Shown here: positions 8,934-20,800 of the stretch, piece after piece
Position numbering within the stretch: the first letter of the stretch is position 1
How the letters are laid out: the number at the start of each line of letters is the position of its first letter
Source: Clostridium sp. Marseille-P299
GTDB lineage: Bacteria; Bacillota; Clostridia; Lachnospirales; Lachnospiraceae
Assembly (NCBI RefSeq): GCF_900078195.1
Contig: NZ_FJVE01000006.1
Coordinates: 808,501 to 872,500, forward strand
Length of the DNA: 64,000 bases
Direction of reading: 5' to 3'
The notes under the pieces: generated by a model
Seen by the model: the letters and a program-made list of their open reading frames with translations, nothing else
The model's database searches: none
Told to the model about the DNA's origin: nothing
Made by a program: the position numbers and the translations under genes

Positions 8934-11345
8934 TTAACTCATCATAACTAACTGCATTTCAGCAAATTCTCTAATATTAGAAGCATTTACATATTTTTTT
9001 GTACTACCCTCGTCGATAACTACTAATGTAGGAGCTTGCATAATATTATATTTCATAGCCATATCTGTATTTTCTTCTGCATCGATTACTTCATATGAAA
9101 TACCTTTTAAATATTCTTTGGCTATTTTACAATTTGGACAAGTTTTTGTAGTAAATAAATATACCTTCTTATCCATACCATTTTCATTCTCATCATCAAG
9201 ACGTATTGTAATATCCATTGGATGATTTCTTGTTACAGTTTCACTTGTATCTATTTTACCACTTTTATATAATGCTTGGTCCATATTATATTCAACACGA
9301 TTTGCATATTCTTGTGATTTACCTTCATTCCAGTTTTGAACTGGTCTATAATATCCCGTGATTCGACTATAAACTTCTGCTGGTTCACCACAATCTGGAC
9401 AACGATATTTTTCACCACTAATGTATCCATGATTTTTACAAATAGAATAGGTCGGAGACATTGTATAATATGGTAGTTTGTAATTATTAGCAATGGTTCT
9501 AACTAAACTTGCTGCTGCCTTCCAATCTGGTAGTTTTTCACCTAAAAATGCATGAAATACCGTTCCCGATGTATATAAAGTTTGTAGTTCATCTTGAATA
9601 TCAAGTGCAGAAAATACATCATCTGTAAATTCTACAGGTAAATGAGAAGAGTTTGTATAATATGGAGTATCTCCAGCTTTACCAGCTGTCTTTATATCTG
9701 GCCAACGTTTTCTATCATGTTTTGCTAAACGATAGGTCGTAGATTCTGCTGGTGTTGCCTCTAAGTTATATAAATCTCCATATACCTCTTGGTAGTCACT
9801 TAAGCGTTCTCTCATATGATTTAAAACTTTTTTTGTAAACTCTTGTGTCGCCTTATCCGTTAAATCCTTACCTAACCATTTTGCATTCAAACCAACTTCA
9901 TTCATACCAATAAGTCCAATGGTTGAAAAATGGTTATCAAACGTTCCTAAATAACGTTTTGTATAAGGGTATAATCCTTCGTCTAGTAATTTTGAAATTA
10001 CCTTACGTTTCACTTTTAATGATCTTGCAGAGATATCCATCATGCGATTCAGTCTTTTAAAGAATTCCTCTTCATTTGCTGACTGATACGCAATTCTAGG
10101 CATGTTGATCGTTACAACACCTACAGAACCTGTGCTTTCACCACTACCAAAGAAACCACCTGTCTTTTTACGAAGTTCACGTAAATCTAGACGCAGTCTA
10201 CAACACATGGAACGAACATCACTTGGTTCCATATCACTATTGATATAATTTGAAAAATAAGGCGTTCCGTATTTTGCTGTCATTTCAAATAATAAACGAT
10301 TGTTCTCTGTATCTGACCAATCAAAATCTTTTGTTATGGAATAGGTTGGAATTGGATATTGGAATCCTCTTCCGTTTGCATCGCCTTCGATCATAATCTC
10401 GATAAAGGCTTTGTTTACCATATCCATTTCTTTCTTACAATCTTTATATTTAAAATCCATTTCCTCGCCGCCTACCACACATGGTAATTCAGCTAAGTCA
10501 TCTGGCACTGTCCAATCAAGAGTAATGTTACTAAATGGAGACTGTGTTCCCCATCTGCTTGGTGTATTAACACCGTAGATAAAACATTGAATGCATTGTT
10601 TTACTTCATGATAGTTTAAGTTATCAACCTTAACAAATGGAGCTAGATAGGTATCAAAAGATGAGAATGCTTGTGCACCCGCCCATTCATTTTGCATAAT
10701 ACCTAAGAAATTAACCATTTGATTACATAAAGTAGAAAGATGTCTTGCCGGAGATGATGTAATCTTACCTGGTATTCCACCTAATCCTTCTTTAATTAAT
10801 TGTTTTAGCGACCACCCTGCACAATACCCTGTAAGCATAGATAAGTCATGGATATGAATATCCGCATTTCGGTGTGCATTTGCAATCTCTTCATCATAAA
10901 TTTCGGATAACCAATAATTTGCTGTTATGGCACCAGAATTATGTAAAATAAGTCCACCTACCGAATAGGTTACTGTAGAGTTCTCTTTCACACGCCAGTC
11001 TTCTTCTTTTACATAACTATTTACTATCTCCTTATAATCAAGGATGGTAGAATTCATATTACGGATTTTCTCACGATTTTTACGGTATAGAATATATGCC
11101 TTGGCAACATCTGTGTAGCCTGTATGTTCTAAAACATGTTCCACACTGTCTTGAATATCCTCCACCGTAATTGTATTGTCGTTGATTTTTCCTTGAAAAT
11201 CAGATGTTACACGCAGCGATAAAAGATTAATAATATCCTCGTCATAAAACTTGGATGTCGCATTAAATGCTTTTGATATTGCGTTGCCTATCTTATTAAT
11301 ATCAAATGAAGCAACCTCACCATCTCTTTTTACTACTTTAATCAT
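8934..11345 (-). CDS. nrdD: anaerobic (class III) ribonucleoside-triphosphate reductase with fused redoxin domain
   Basis: Reduces ribonucleotides to deoxyribonucleotides under anoxia using a glycyl radical. The 803 residues hold an ATP-cone (about 1-90, IKVVKRDGEVASFDINKI), the barrel (about 95-640), a zinc site CKNHG...CPDCGE (about 643-662), and the radical loop SRITGYYRPVQNWNEGK (about 668-684), with Gly in RITGY. Residues about 725-803 form a thioredoxin/glutaredoxin-like domain, KVYLFTTKTCPNCKIAKEYL with a CPNC dithiol, fused to the C-terminus. Some class III enzymes are known to take electrons from redoxins instead of formate; the fusion suggests that here (inference). The activating enzyme nrdG is not in the window. 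Two NrdR boxes lie upstream. Confidence 0.95.
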   Translation of the reverse strand: MIKVVKRDGEVASFDINKIGNAISKAFNATSKFYDEDIINLLSLRVTSDFQGKINDNTITVEDIQDSVEHVLEHTGYTDVAKAYILYRKNREKIRNMNSTILDYKEIVNSYVKEEDWRVKENSTVTYSVGGLILHNSGAITANYWLSEIYDEEIANAHRNADIHIHDLSMLTGYCAGWSLKQLIKEGLGGIPGKITSSPARHLSTLCNQMVNFLGIMQNEWAGAQAFSSFDTYLAPFVKVDNLNYHEVKQCIQCFIYGVNTPSRWGTQSPFSNITLDWTVPDDLAELPCVVGGEEMDFKYKDCKKEMDMVNKAFIEIMIEGDANGRGFQYPIPTYSITKDFDWSDTENNRLLFEMTAKYGTPYFSNYINSDMEPSDVRSMCCRLRLDLRELRKKTGGFFGSGESTGSVGVVTINMPRIAYQSANEEEFFKRLNRMMDISARSLKVKRKVISKLLDEGLYPYTKRYLGTFDNHFSTIGLIGMNEVGLNAKWLGKDLTDKATQEFTKKVLNHMRERLSDYQEVYGDLYNLEATPAESTTYRLAKHDRKRWPDIKTAGKAGDTPYYTNSSHLPVEFTDDVFSALDIQDELQTLYTSGTVFHAFLGEKLPDWKAAASLVRTIANNYKLPYYTMSPTYSICKNHGYISGEKYRCPDCGEPAEVYSRITGYYRPVQNWNEGKSQEYANRVEYNMDQALYKSGKIDTSETVTRNHPMDITIRLDDENENGMDKKVYLFTTKTCPNCKIAKEYLKGISYEVIDAEENTDMAMKYNIMQAPTLVVIDEGSTKKYVNASNIREFAEMQLVMMS

Positions 11346-11460
11346 GCGTACTTCTCCCTTCCTACTTCTATATTCTTAATTTTTTAATATTAATCTCTTT
11401 ATGTATCCCTACTTTCTCTTCCTCTTTTTATGTAAAATGCTGGTAACCAGCCATTGCTTC

Positions 11461-11489
11461 ATTCTATCAGATGTTAATTATTTCGTCAA
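11461..11489 (-). promoter_or_regulatory. nrdD promoter
   Basis: Minus strand -35 TTGACG (11484-11489), 17-bp spacer and -10 TAGAAT (11461-11466). The predicted transcript begins next to a 13-nt palindrome, GCTGGTAACCAGC (11439-11451). Confidence 0.65.
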
Positions 11490-11496
11490 TAGATAG

Positions 11497-11543
11497 CTAC
11501 AATATATATCCTAAATCTTTAGTCCTACCACTATATATTGTAT
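11497..11543 (-). promoter_or_regulatory. tandem NrdR boxes upstream of nrdD
   Basis: Two 16-bp sites match the NrdR box core CwATATaTwG. The distal box (11528-11543) has CTATATATTG, a perfect core. The proximal box (11497-11512) has CAATATATAT, one mismatch. The cores start at 11500 and 11531, 31 bp apart, which is three helical turns. That is the spacing known for paired NrdR boxes in ribonucleotide reductase promoters. The proximal box sits seven bases upstream of the nrdD -35. The rest of 11544-11790 is AT-rich with nothing I can name. Confidence 0.85.
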
Positions 11544-11790
11544 TTTCGAAAAAATTCTAAATTATTTTATCTAACAATTCTGACATTTTGTAAAGTGCTT
11601 TTTATCTAGATTTTATGATAAAAATTTCTTTCACTATGACTTTTGAACTAAGTTGAATTAATTATCCGAATAAAATGATTAATTTATATTTTTGCGTAAT
11701 TATTGGTTTGTTATCTCACTATTTCTTTATTATATTATTTAATTTATAGATTACATAAGAACCATAACAGGTAAGTTAATCGCACAAGTT

Positions 11791-11814
11791 AGGGGCTGCC
11801 ATAAGACAGCCCCT
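11791..11814 (-). terminator. terminator-like hairpin after the giant pectinase gene
   Basis: AGGGGCTG and CAGCCCCT form a GC-rich 8-bp stem with an 8-base loop, 65 bases after the stop. There is no clear U-run, so the call rests on position and stability. Confidence 0.5.
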
Positions 11815-11878
11815 CTTCACCTTTAAATCTTTGCATCTCTTCCCGTATTAAAAATACTTTGATAATATTATGTAACTT

Positions 11879-14800
11879 TTATTTCTTCACAACAATAACT
11901 TTGATAGCTTTGCTAATGGTTCCACATTTAATAACCACATAATCTGTTCCTGCTGATTTTCCATAAACCATTACTTTCTCTTTTCCAAGGTTCATTGCTA
12001 CCATTGCTCTTTTAACTTTTGAGGTAGACCATCTAATATCTTCTTTTCTTAAACCATAAACCTTTACCTCAAATGGAACTTTCTCACCAATATTAATAAC
12101 ATTACTCTGTGAAACAATCTCGATATACGCTTTCATCACTTTAACGATTATTACAAAGTCTTTTGATGTTCCGTTCTTTTGCGTAATAGTAGCCGTTATT
12201 TTAGATGTTCCTTCTCCAACAGCAAAAATACGCCCAACGTGGTTAATAACTGCTACAGATTCATTATCTGAAGAATACTTGATGGTAACTGGTACGATAT
12301 CACCTTTTAATTTATTTAATACTTTGCTATCAAAAGATGTAACCTTCTTCACATTTTCAGGTAATTTAATTGGAATCCATCTTTCATTTTCTATTGTTCC
12401 ACCCACATACAACGTTATCTCTTCTTCTCGTAAAATAATATCTTTAAGTACATCTGGTTCTGGTGTTACAGTTGGCTCTGGATCTGGTGTATATGTTGGT
12501 TCTGTTGTTGGTGTTGGTTTTGCCGTCGGCGTTGGCTCTACGCTTGGTATTGGTTTTTCCGTTGGCGTTGGCTCTACGCTTGGTGTCGGTTTTGCCGTCG
12601 GCGTTGGCTCTACGCTTGGTATTGGTTTTTCCGTTGGTGTTGGCTCTACGCTTGGTATTGGTTTTTCCGTTGGTGTTGGCTCTACGCTTGGTATTGGTTT
12701 TTCCGTTGGTGTTGGCTCTACCGTTGGTATTGGTTTTTCTGTTGGTGTTGGTTTTTCTGTTGGCGTTGGAGACACTTCTGGTGTAGGAGTTGGCTCCGGT
12801 TTATTCACAGGGGTTAATTCAATACCATTTAGCCTTGCTGTTACTGCATCTGCTGAAGTTGCTGTATCATCAAATAAAGTAATTGAAAAACGTCCCATTT
12901 TTATACCATCGATTGAACTGATTGTATCAGACTCTACGACATCTACTGTATAAATACATGCTGGTGCAGAATATTGACCACCACCACTTGACGTCTGTGA
13001 ATAAATTGCACATCCACTAACACTTGCAATTGCACTTCCTGAAACAGCACCACCACTTACTACTTCTACTGCAGTATTAGATGTAATAACCGCTTCTCCA
13101 TTGTTAAAATATAATTTAGTTGTATTATTTGATAACTTATCACCTGTATATACATATACATAATAAGTGCCTACCGGCATATCCGCATAGAAAGTGTATG
13201 GTACTCCACCTTTACTATAAACATAATCTCTAAAATATGCTCCTCCAGAGGAAGTCTCATTTGCTGGCATTACACGGTCAAATCCAAAATGCTGTCCATT
13301 GTCTAAAGAATTCTCAGTGTAAACCATCGTACCAAGCCCCTGTAATACATTTGTACCTAAAGTAGCAATTCCTCCATCTCCTTCAAACTTCGAATCCGTA
13401 GATACTGCTGATGTTTCAGTACCAAAGTCAATCAAGATTTCATGTGCTACTTCTCTTACCTTCAATCCTTCGTATGCACTTATTAATGAGTTTAATAATT
13501 TTTCATATTCCTGAACATAAGAAACGCCTTTATCGATAGCTTCTCTTGCCTCTTCTAATGCTTTTACCAATGCCTGATAACTTGAAATAGTATAATTTGT
13601 TTCTATTAATCCAGCTGCATCAATGGTATTTACTAAGTCAATAAGTTTAGCAATATCAATTTCCGCTACACTAACATTAACAATTTGTTCCACTAATAAT
13701 GCATTTAATCTACCTGATACCTCAACCCTAATCTGAGTACTTTCTTTTACTTCAAAATACATATCTATAAAAGAAATTTCTTCTCCTGCTGATCTTGTTG
13801 TAGCATCTACCACCAATGCTTCATTTGTAGTTGTATCAATAATATTAATTACGGAAGTATTGTTGCAACCTGTCATCAAATCACCACAATATGCTCTAAC
13901 CATGTAATTTCCTGCTGGAACATCCACTAAAAATGCAGTATTCATAACAAAGTCATCAAACAAGCTATTTCCCGTTCCACGATTTCGTCCATTGCTTGCT
14001 GTTACTAGTCCGTATCCTAATAATTCTGAATAAGTAGAAGTATTTAAAACGGACGTATAACCATCTGTTAAATATTCTACTGAAGTGGATGGAACATCAA
14101 AGTCTACGTATAAATCATAAGGTTCTACAATATCTTCCACCTCAACACCTAGAAGCCAGTAATCAATGACAGATAGCGCAGTTACTACTGCTTGGTCAAC
14201 ATTTTCTAACGAATCAATTACCGCCTGTAATTCTGCTACTGCAGTTTCTAGCTTTTCTATGGAGCTTTCCGTATATAACGTTTTGTTTTCCATAGCTTCC
14301 ACTGCTTTTGCCATAGCTTCATCTCCAGTAGCATAATCCGCAACTGGCATACCCTTTACAACTTTTAATGCGCGCTTCATAGCAGTCATTTTCGTTATTA
14401 AAGAAGTATCAAATTCTAATGGTGTTGTATTATCTGCAAGTAAGCCAAGTTTAATATTTAATCTTGCACTTGTATGTTTTAACTCGTTCCAAGCAGCCTC
14501 ATTATAAGTCTTAACTGCAGGTACATATTTACTGATGACTAATGCATTAAAGATTGCTAATTTTCCCGGGTTTGTACCACGAATTACAATCTGACCTGGT
14601 TCTGTAAGCGTTACCTTTACATTCTTTGCAATATTATCAGTGGTAGTTTCCTCACTCACAATTCCGCCTACTGAATATCCATTAATTGAATAAGTACTAG
14701 CTTTATACATGTCTAAGTTCCAACTTACATTAGCGTATAAAGATACCATATAAGTACCTGCTGGAACATCCACTACAAATTCCAACGCAGAACCCCTTAC

Positions 14801-17800
14801 AGCATCCTGGCAAGCTGTGTAAAGTGCAATCTCATCATCGGTAGCGCCATCCTTAGATGCTACACCCGTTGATAAACTACTATAATTAATAAGGCTAATA
14901 TCACTTATAAATCCATAACCAGTCTCTTCATTGTATTTTCCATTGGTAATTGGTGTATAACCAGATGCAAAGCCTGATTTATTTCCAAAGTCAAATTTAT
15001 AAATGGCCTGTGTATCCATATCTTCTACAGTTACATCTGGATCAACTACTACATTTCCCGTACTTTCCAATGCAAATAAAGAAAGTTCCTCATTACTTAC
15101 ATCACTTAAATCACTCTCTAATATCGACGAAGTAAGATTTGTCAATGATGCAGACATTAAACTAAAAGTATTCTCGCTTTCCGTCTGTTCACTTAGTAAT
15201 AGTTCACTTACTGACGGTTCCTTTACTGATTGTTCATTTACTGTTTGTTCTCCTGCAACTTCCACCAAGCAGTAATCCGTATAAACGGTACAATCAGTAG
15301 TAGCGGTATCAGCACCATTGGCAATACTGATTGTTATAATTGCATTTCCTTTGCTAACACCCGTAACAGCACCATTGGAGTCTACTGTTGCTACTGATGG
15401 ATCAGAAGTATAATAAGTTGCTGTCTTTCCATCTAAACCAGTTGTCTGATAAGCAAGGGAAACGGATTTTTGTGGTTGTAAGCTTATCTTACTTTGATCA
15501 AAAGTAACCGATGCATCTACCTTCTTTAACGCTGCTTTTAAGGTCGCTAACTGATCATCCATATCATAGGAATGAATTAAGTTTGCAAGCAACTGCGTAT
15601 ACATCATAGCTCCATTTTTTTGTAAATGGACAGTATCAGACATATACATTCCTAGTGCATTCACCGCAGACTGTCCCATTTCATTTACTAAGGAATAGCT
15701 TGCTCCCATTAAATCAAGTACTGGAATTTGTTCTGATAAGCCAAGCTCTAACATTACCTGGCGGTAGGATTCAAAACGATGATCCCACTTTCCATTCTCA
15801 ATTGCATTTATTACAATCGGTGTCACTAATACAAAAGTTGCGCCTCTTTCTTCCACTGCTTTCTTATAATTTAATAAGTACGTCTTAAAGTCTTCTGTAC
15901 TTAAATATCGATTTGGTCTTGCTGTATTGGAATCATTATGTGTAAACTGTGCCAATACATAATCGCCTTCTTTGACATTTAAGAGGACTTCATTTAATCT
16001 GCCTTCCTGTAAAAATGACTTAGCACTTCTTGCATCTCTTGCATAATTTTTCACTGCTGTCAAGTCTGTTTTATAATAAGCATATCCTTCACTTGTTTCT
16101 TCTACGATTGAATCATCTGACGCACCAGAAAGAGCTGTATAAAACACTTGTCCCCAGCCAGTACGATAATTTGCTTTCGTATATGTTTGTACAGTAGAAT
16201 CACCAAGTAAAAATATAGTTGGCACTTCTTCCGTTTTCTTCTCTTCTGTTGCTACGACACTGACACTCTTTACATAAACTGTCTTTACAGCCGCACTATT
16301 TAAAGAGGATGCAACTGCATCTTGTTCAAAACGAAGAGTTAATGAATCATCCATCAAAGCAATCTCAAAAGAAACTGTCTTTGTCTGTCCTGCTAATACC
16401 GTTGCCTTCGCAAGTTCCGTTTCTCCATGATCTCCACTGGCATAACGAGTGATGTCCTCTGCTTTAACAACTACATTCATGGCATTCTTTGTTGGATTGA
16501 TAAAGTTTACACTTACCGTATAATTACCATGTGCCAAATCTAAATCAAAAGCAGATGTATTTTCATAAACGATAGTATCTTCGTCTCTATCCCCTCCATT
16601 TTCTGACCATACCACGCTATTAATTGCAAGGTAATCATTTGTAGACTCTTCTACATTAATATAACTTGTTCCTGCTTCCTTTGTTAATTCTCTTGGATGA
16701 TAAATACCATCTACCCAGCCCATAGCTGCTGTCTTATACGTAAAGTTGTTAAATCCAATTCCATTTACATAGAAAGAATCTGCAGAAATTCTTTGTCCAT
16801 TTCCAAATAAGTAAGCACTTCCTACAACATTTACTTTAACCACAGCGCTTACATTTCCTTGGCTACGTACTGTAATTTCTGTGCTACCTTCCTTTATTCC
16901 TCGAATCACAGCTGTCTTTCCATCATAGGATACCACTGCAATATCTTCATTGGCACTGCTCCAAGTTAATAATTCATTGGCATTTAATGGCTCTAATTGT
17001 GCTACTACTGTCTGTACCAAACCTGCTGTTATGCTTATTTCAGATGGAAGCGTAATTGCTTTTACTGCTGTTCGCTCTGGAACAGCCGCTACTGCTTCTT
17101 CCATTACAGATACTAAATAATTCACATCTTCCTGTGTCATAAAACCAACGTTATTGTCAACGAGTTCGATGGCAGTTTCTGCTCTTACAAATTCCTCTGC
17201 CGTTAAGCTATCTGCTGAAATTCCTTGAATTTTTCCTTGATAAACATCTTTTGTCTGGTGGAATGTAGTTAAATCTGCTTCTTCCTTATTGATTACATAA
17301 TAAATGGCGAAATTATCTAAGTATGTATCCCATAATACCGATAAATCATTTGAAGATCCATTATCCTGTTTTCCACGCATGCATAAGAAATTCATTAATG
17401 AAACTTGACTTGCTTCTTTTGAGATTTCGATTCCTTTTATTACTTTTGAAGGCAAAGACTCATCGTCTCTTGGTATTAAGTATAAATCCGCGGTATGATT
17501 CTTATAATCAAATACAATCCTAACGTTATACCATACCTCATTGGAAAGTCCACAGTCAGTTGCCTGTGTATTCTCTGCATGGAAACCATCTCCAGTTAAA
17601 TATGCGGTAGAATTAGAATCATAGGCTCCAACTACATAACCGATATGTCCATTATTGGAAGTCTTTAAGGAGAAATAAACTCCCTTAGCATCACTGAACT
17701 GAATTTCTGTACAATTTCTGCGGTCTGGCTGTCCTGGATACCACTCAAATTCGACGGATAGTAGCTCCGATACTGCGCCAGTAATCTCTTTCTTAATCTG

Positions 17801-20800
17801 TCTTGTGCCTGCTGCTTCTACATAAGCATTTGCCAAATGATTTCCGTCTTCTTCCATAATAACAGAAAGTAGCTGATGTCCAGTTGTTCCCCATTTGGAT
17901 CCAATGGTCTCTGCTTCAAAATCCTCTTCCATTACTACTGTATTTACACGAACTAACCCCTCTACTGCTGCTTTTACTGCTAATAGAATCTCCGCTAACT
18001 CTTCTTCTGGTGCATTTACTTCTAACGCAGTTGATGCCCGATGAAATGCAGTCCTTAAATTTATATAAGACTCTGCGGTATAATGAGTAGAATCATACAT
18101 CTGTTCCTCATACTGTTCCATAAGCTCTAATAACTGATACGTTGTATCCGGTTTAAACTCTGTTACTGTAATACTTTCGGACTTTGGACCTTCTCCAACT
18201 AATCCCACAACAGCAATTGCATAATCATAATCTCCCACAACTGGTGATTCTATAGTTGCCTGTAGTTTAGGTGCGGTCATGGAAGCAGAAACATAAGCAC
18301 GTGATTGGCTCACCTTCGTATAGCTACTATTTGCCGCTCCTTTTTCTTTACGGTAAATATTAAATCTTGTTACTAATTGATTTGGTTCATATAATGTTTC
18401 TTCATCAATATTCCAGGATAACGTGACACTATTGCTTGTCTGAGCTTTTACATTTACTCCAGTTACCACTGCTGTTGGAGCATTGTTATTGATATCCTGT
18501 GATTTTACATATCCAGAGATTGATAATCCTTCAATTTGTGCCAAATGACCTGCTACTATCTGTGCCGCTAATACTGCACCAACTCTTGAAAGATGGGTTC
18601 CATCTACAGTTAAATCCCCCTGTGCTGTTTGGGAAATCTTATTCTTATAATTACTAAACTCTCCTAATAAATCAATATAAGTTAATTCATACTCCTTCGC
18701 TAGTTTGACCATCACATCTGTGTAGGTGGTCGCAGAACTTGTTCCCGAGCTTAGTACTACATCAAGCCCAAAGGTTTGACAGGACTCAATATAATAACGA
18801 AGATACGCTTCATAAGAAGTAGCATCTGAATAACGCCTTCCTGCTGCGCTATCATTAATACCTCCTTCAATAATTACAGTATCCCCTGGTCTTGCTGTTA
18901 AAAAGAAATCATTATAATATCCATCTGCCAAATAACTCTTAATGGAACTTCCAGCCACTGCTTTGTTCACTAATTCTACTTCATCACTCATGAAACGAGC
19001 CATTGCAAAATTTGCGCCCCATCCAGTACGTTCTGGAATCGGTGTCCATTCATTACCATCTTCCGGTGGATATGTTGCTACCGTAGAATCACCAATGAAA
19101 CGCAAGGTTGGATTTACTGACTCTTCTACATTAGACGCAACTCTGGTAATGGAAATTGAACGAATCGAAACTACTCCAGATTCCCCTTCATCATTAAGAG
19201 AAGTCGCCAGCTGAATCGTTAATGTTCCATCGGCTACTGCAGTTAATACTTTACTTTCTTTTGTCGTACCTTTTGGCGTAACAATATAACTGGACTCACT
19301 TGGTTCTGTAAAAGAGGTAGAGAATCCTTGTGTACTCCATCTTACAGAATACATATTGCCTTCCACATAAGCACCATTTACTGTATCTTCTGCATCTGAT
19401 CCTTGTACGATTGTAACTTCATAAAATCCTACTGGGAGATCCACATTAAATGTTGGATAATCATAGATCACATTGGTTCCATCCACAGTTCTCACATTAT
19501 TTCCAGTCACATAGTCAGCACTTTCTGTTAGAGAAATTGAAGTTGCATTCTGCCAACCATATTTAGACTCACTGGTATATTCCGTTGCTGCACCAACGGT
19601 AATTGTGTCCTTTACCTTTGTACTACCAAATGTAAATGTTTTTGTTTCCCCAATCGCAAATTCATCCAGTCCTACTTCACTATAACCATCCTTTACGATT
19701 ACCTTACATGTTGCAGTTTTACCATTGATTGTACTTACTGTTATCGTACTTATCCCCTTCTTAATACCGGTGATTACGCCGTCTTTATCCACCACTGCAA
19801 CAGCTTCATCACTGGATGTATAGCTTACTGTCTTATTTGTCGCTTTATTTGGAAGCACAGTTGCTGTCAGCGCTATCTTACCTCCAACTTTTAATGTAAG
19901 TGAAGTTTTGTCTAAAATAACTCTTGATGGAGCAATTTCGGTAGCTCCTGGCTCCTGTTCTTTCTTAACATTTGGGATTGGAACGTACTCAAAATCCATA
20001 TCACTTGCTAAATAAAAGCTAGTATATGCTGGTTGATTATAAGCAGTATTTTGACCAGCTACATTGGTACGATACTGAGTATCATGCATTAAGGTATATA
20101 GCTTTGTGGTAGATACTTCTGTATTCGTATAAATACGAAGTGCGGTATTATCAGAAGTACGTGCAATTAACTCTTCTCTCCAGTCTCCAAATACATCGGC
20201 AATTAATGAAGCATTGCCTTTTGTACCATTATTGCTAGTTGTTCCAGTTGCTGTTAACATTGTTGTCGCGCTTGTTCCATTGGCTTTTACAATATTACCA
20301 GTATAAATCTGAGTGGTACGATCTGCTGCCCAATAAATATTCTGATTTGTTCCTATGGTATTCACCGATACAATGTTTCCTTTAGCATCTGTAGTGTTTA
20401 CTCCCCACAATTCAAATCCTCTCACATTTGGAAGTAAATCACCTATCATACAACGTCCTGTATCTACACCAGTATAAACTGACTGAAATCCTGGGATTAC
20501 TGTATTTAACTCTGCATCACGTAGAGCTGTCCCATAAGGTGCCCCTGGTCCGCCTTCAAAACAAGAGAAGATTTCAAGACCTGGTCTATCTGGATCAATA
20601 TCTGTCACATGAATGGAGTCACCATGTCCATATTTTGCCCAAGCTCCACCATTTACATAATCGCCACCACTACTATAAAGATCACCATTATGATCTACAA
20701 TTGCTCCACCATATATAATTTCTTGGCATCCATCACCATCTACATCGGCAGCAGATATGTAGTGATCTCCCTGACCTGAGAATAAGGAAAATGAAATTCC

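Noticed and set aside
9251..9493. 80-codon frame overlapping nrdD
   Set aside because: Same strand, different frame within the conserved NrdD C-terminus; no SD.
12463..12786. 107-codon Leu/Val-rich plus-strand frame
   Set aside because: Another reading of the same 36-bp repeat; no independent support.
12279..12953. 224-codon open frame on the plus strand inside the giant gene
   Set aside because: It is the antisense of the Pro/Thr repeat; the low-complexity Gly/Val/Ser product and lack of an SD show it is a shadow.
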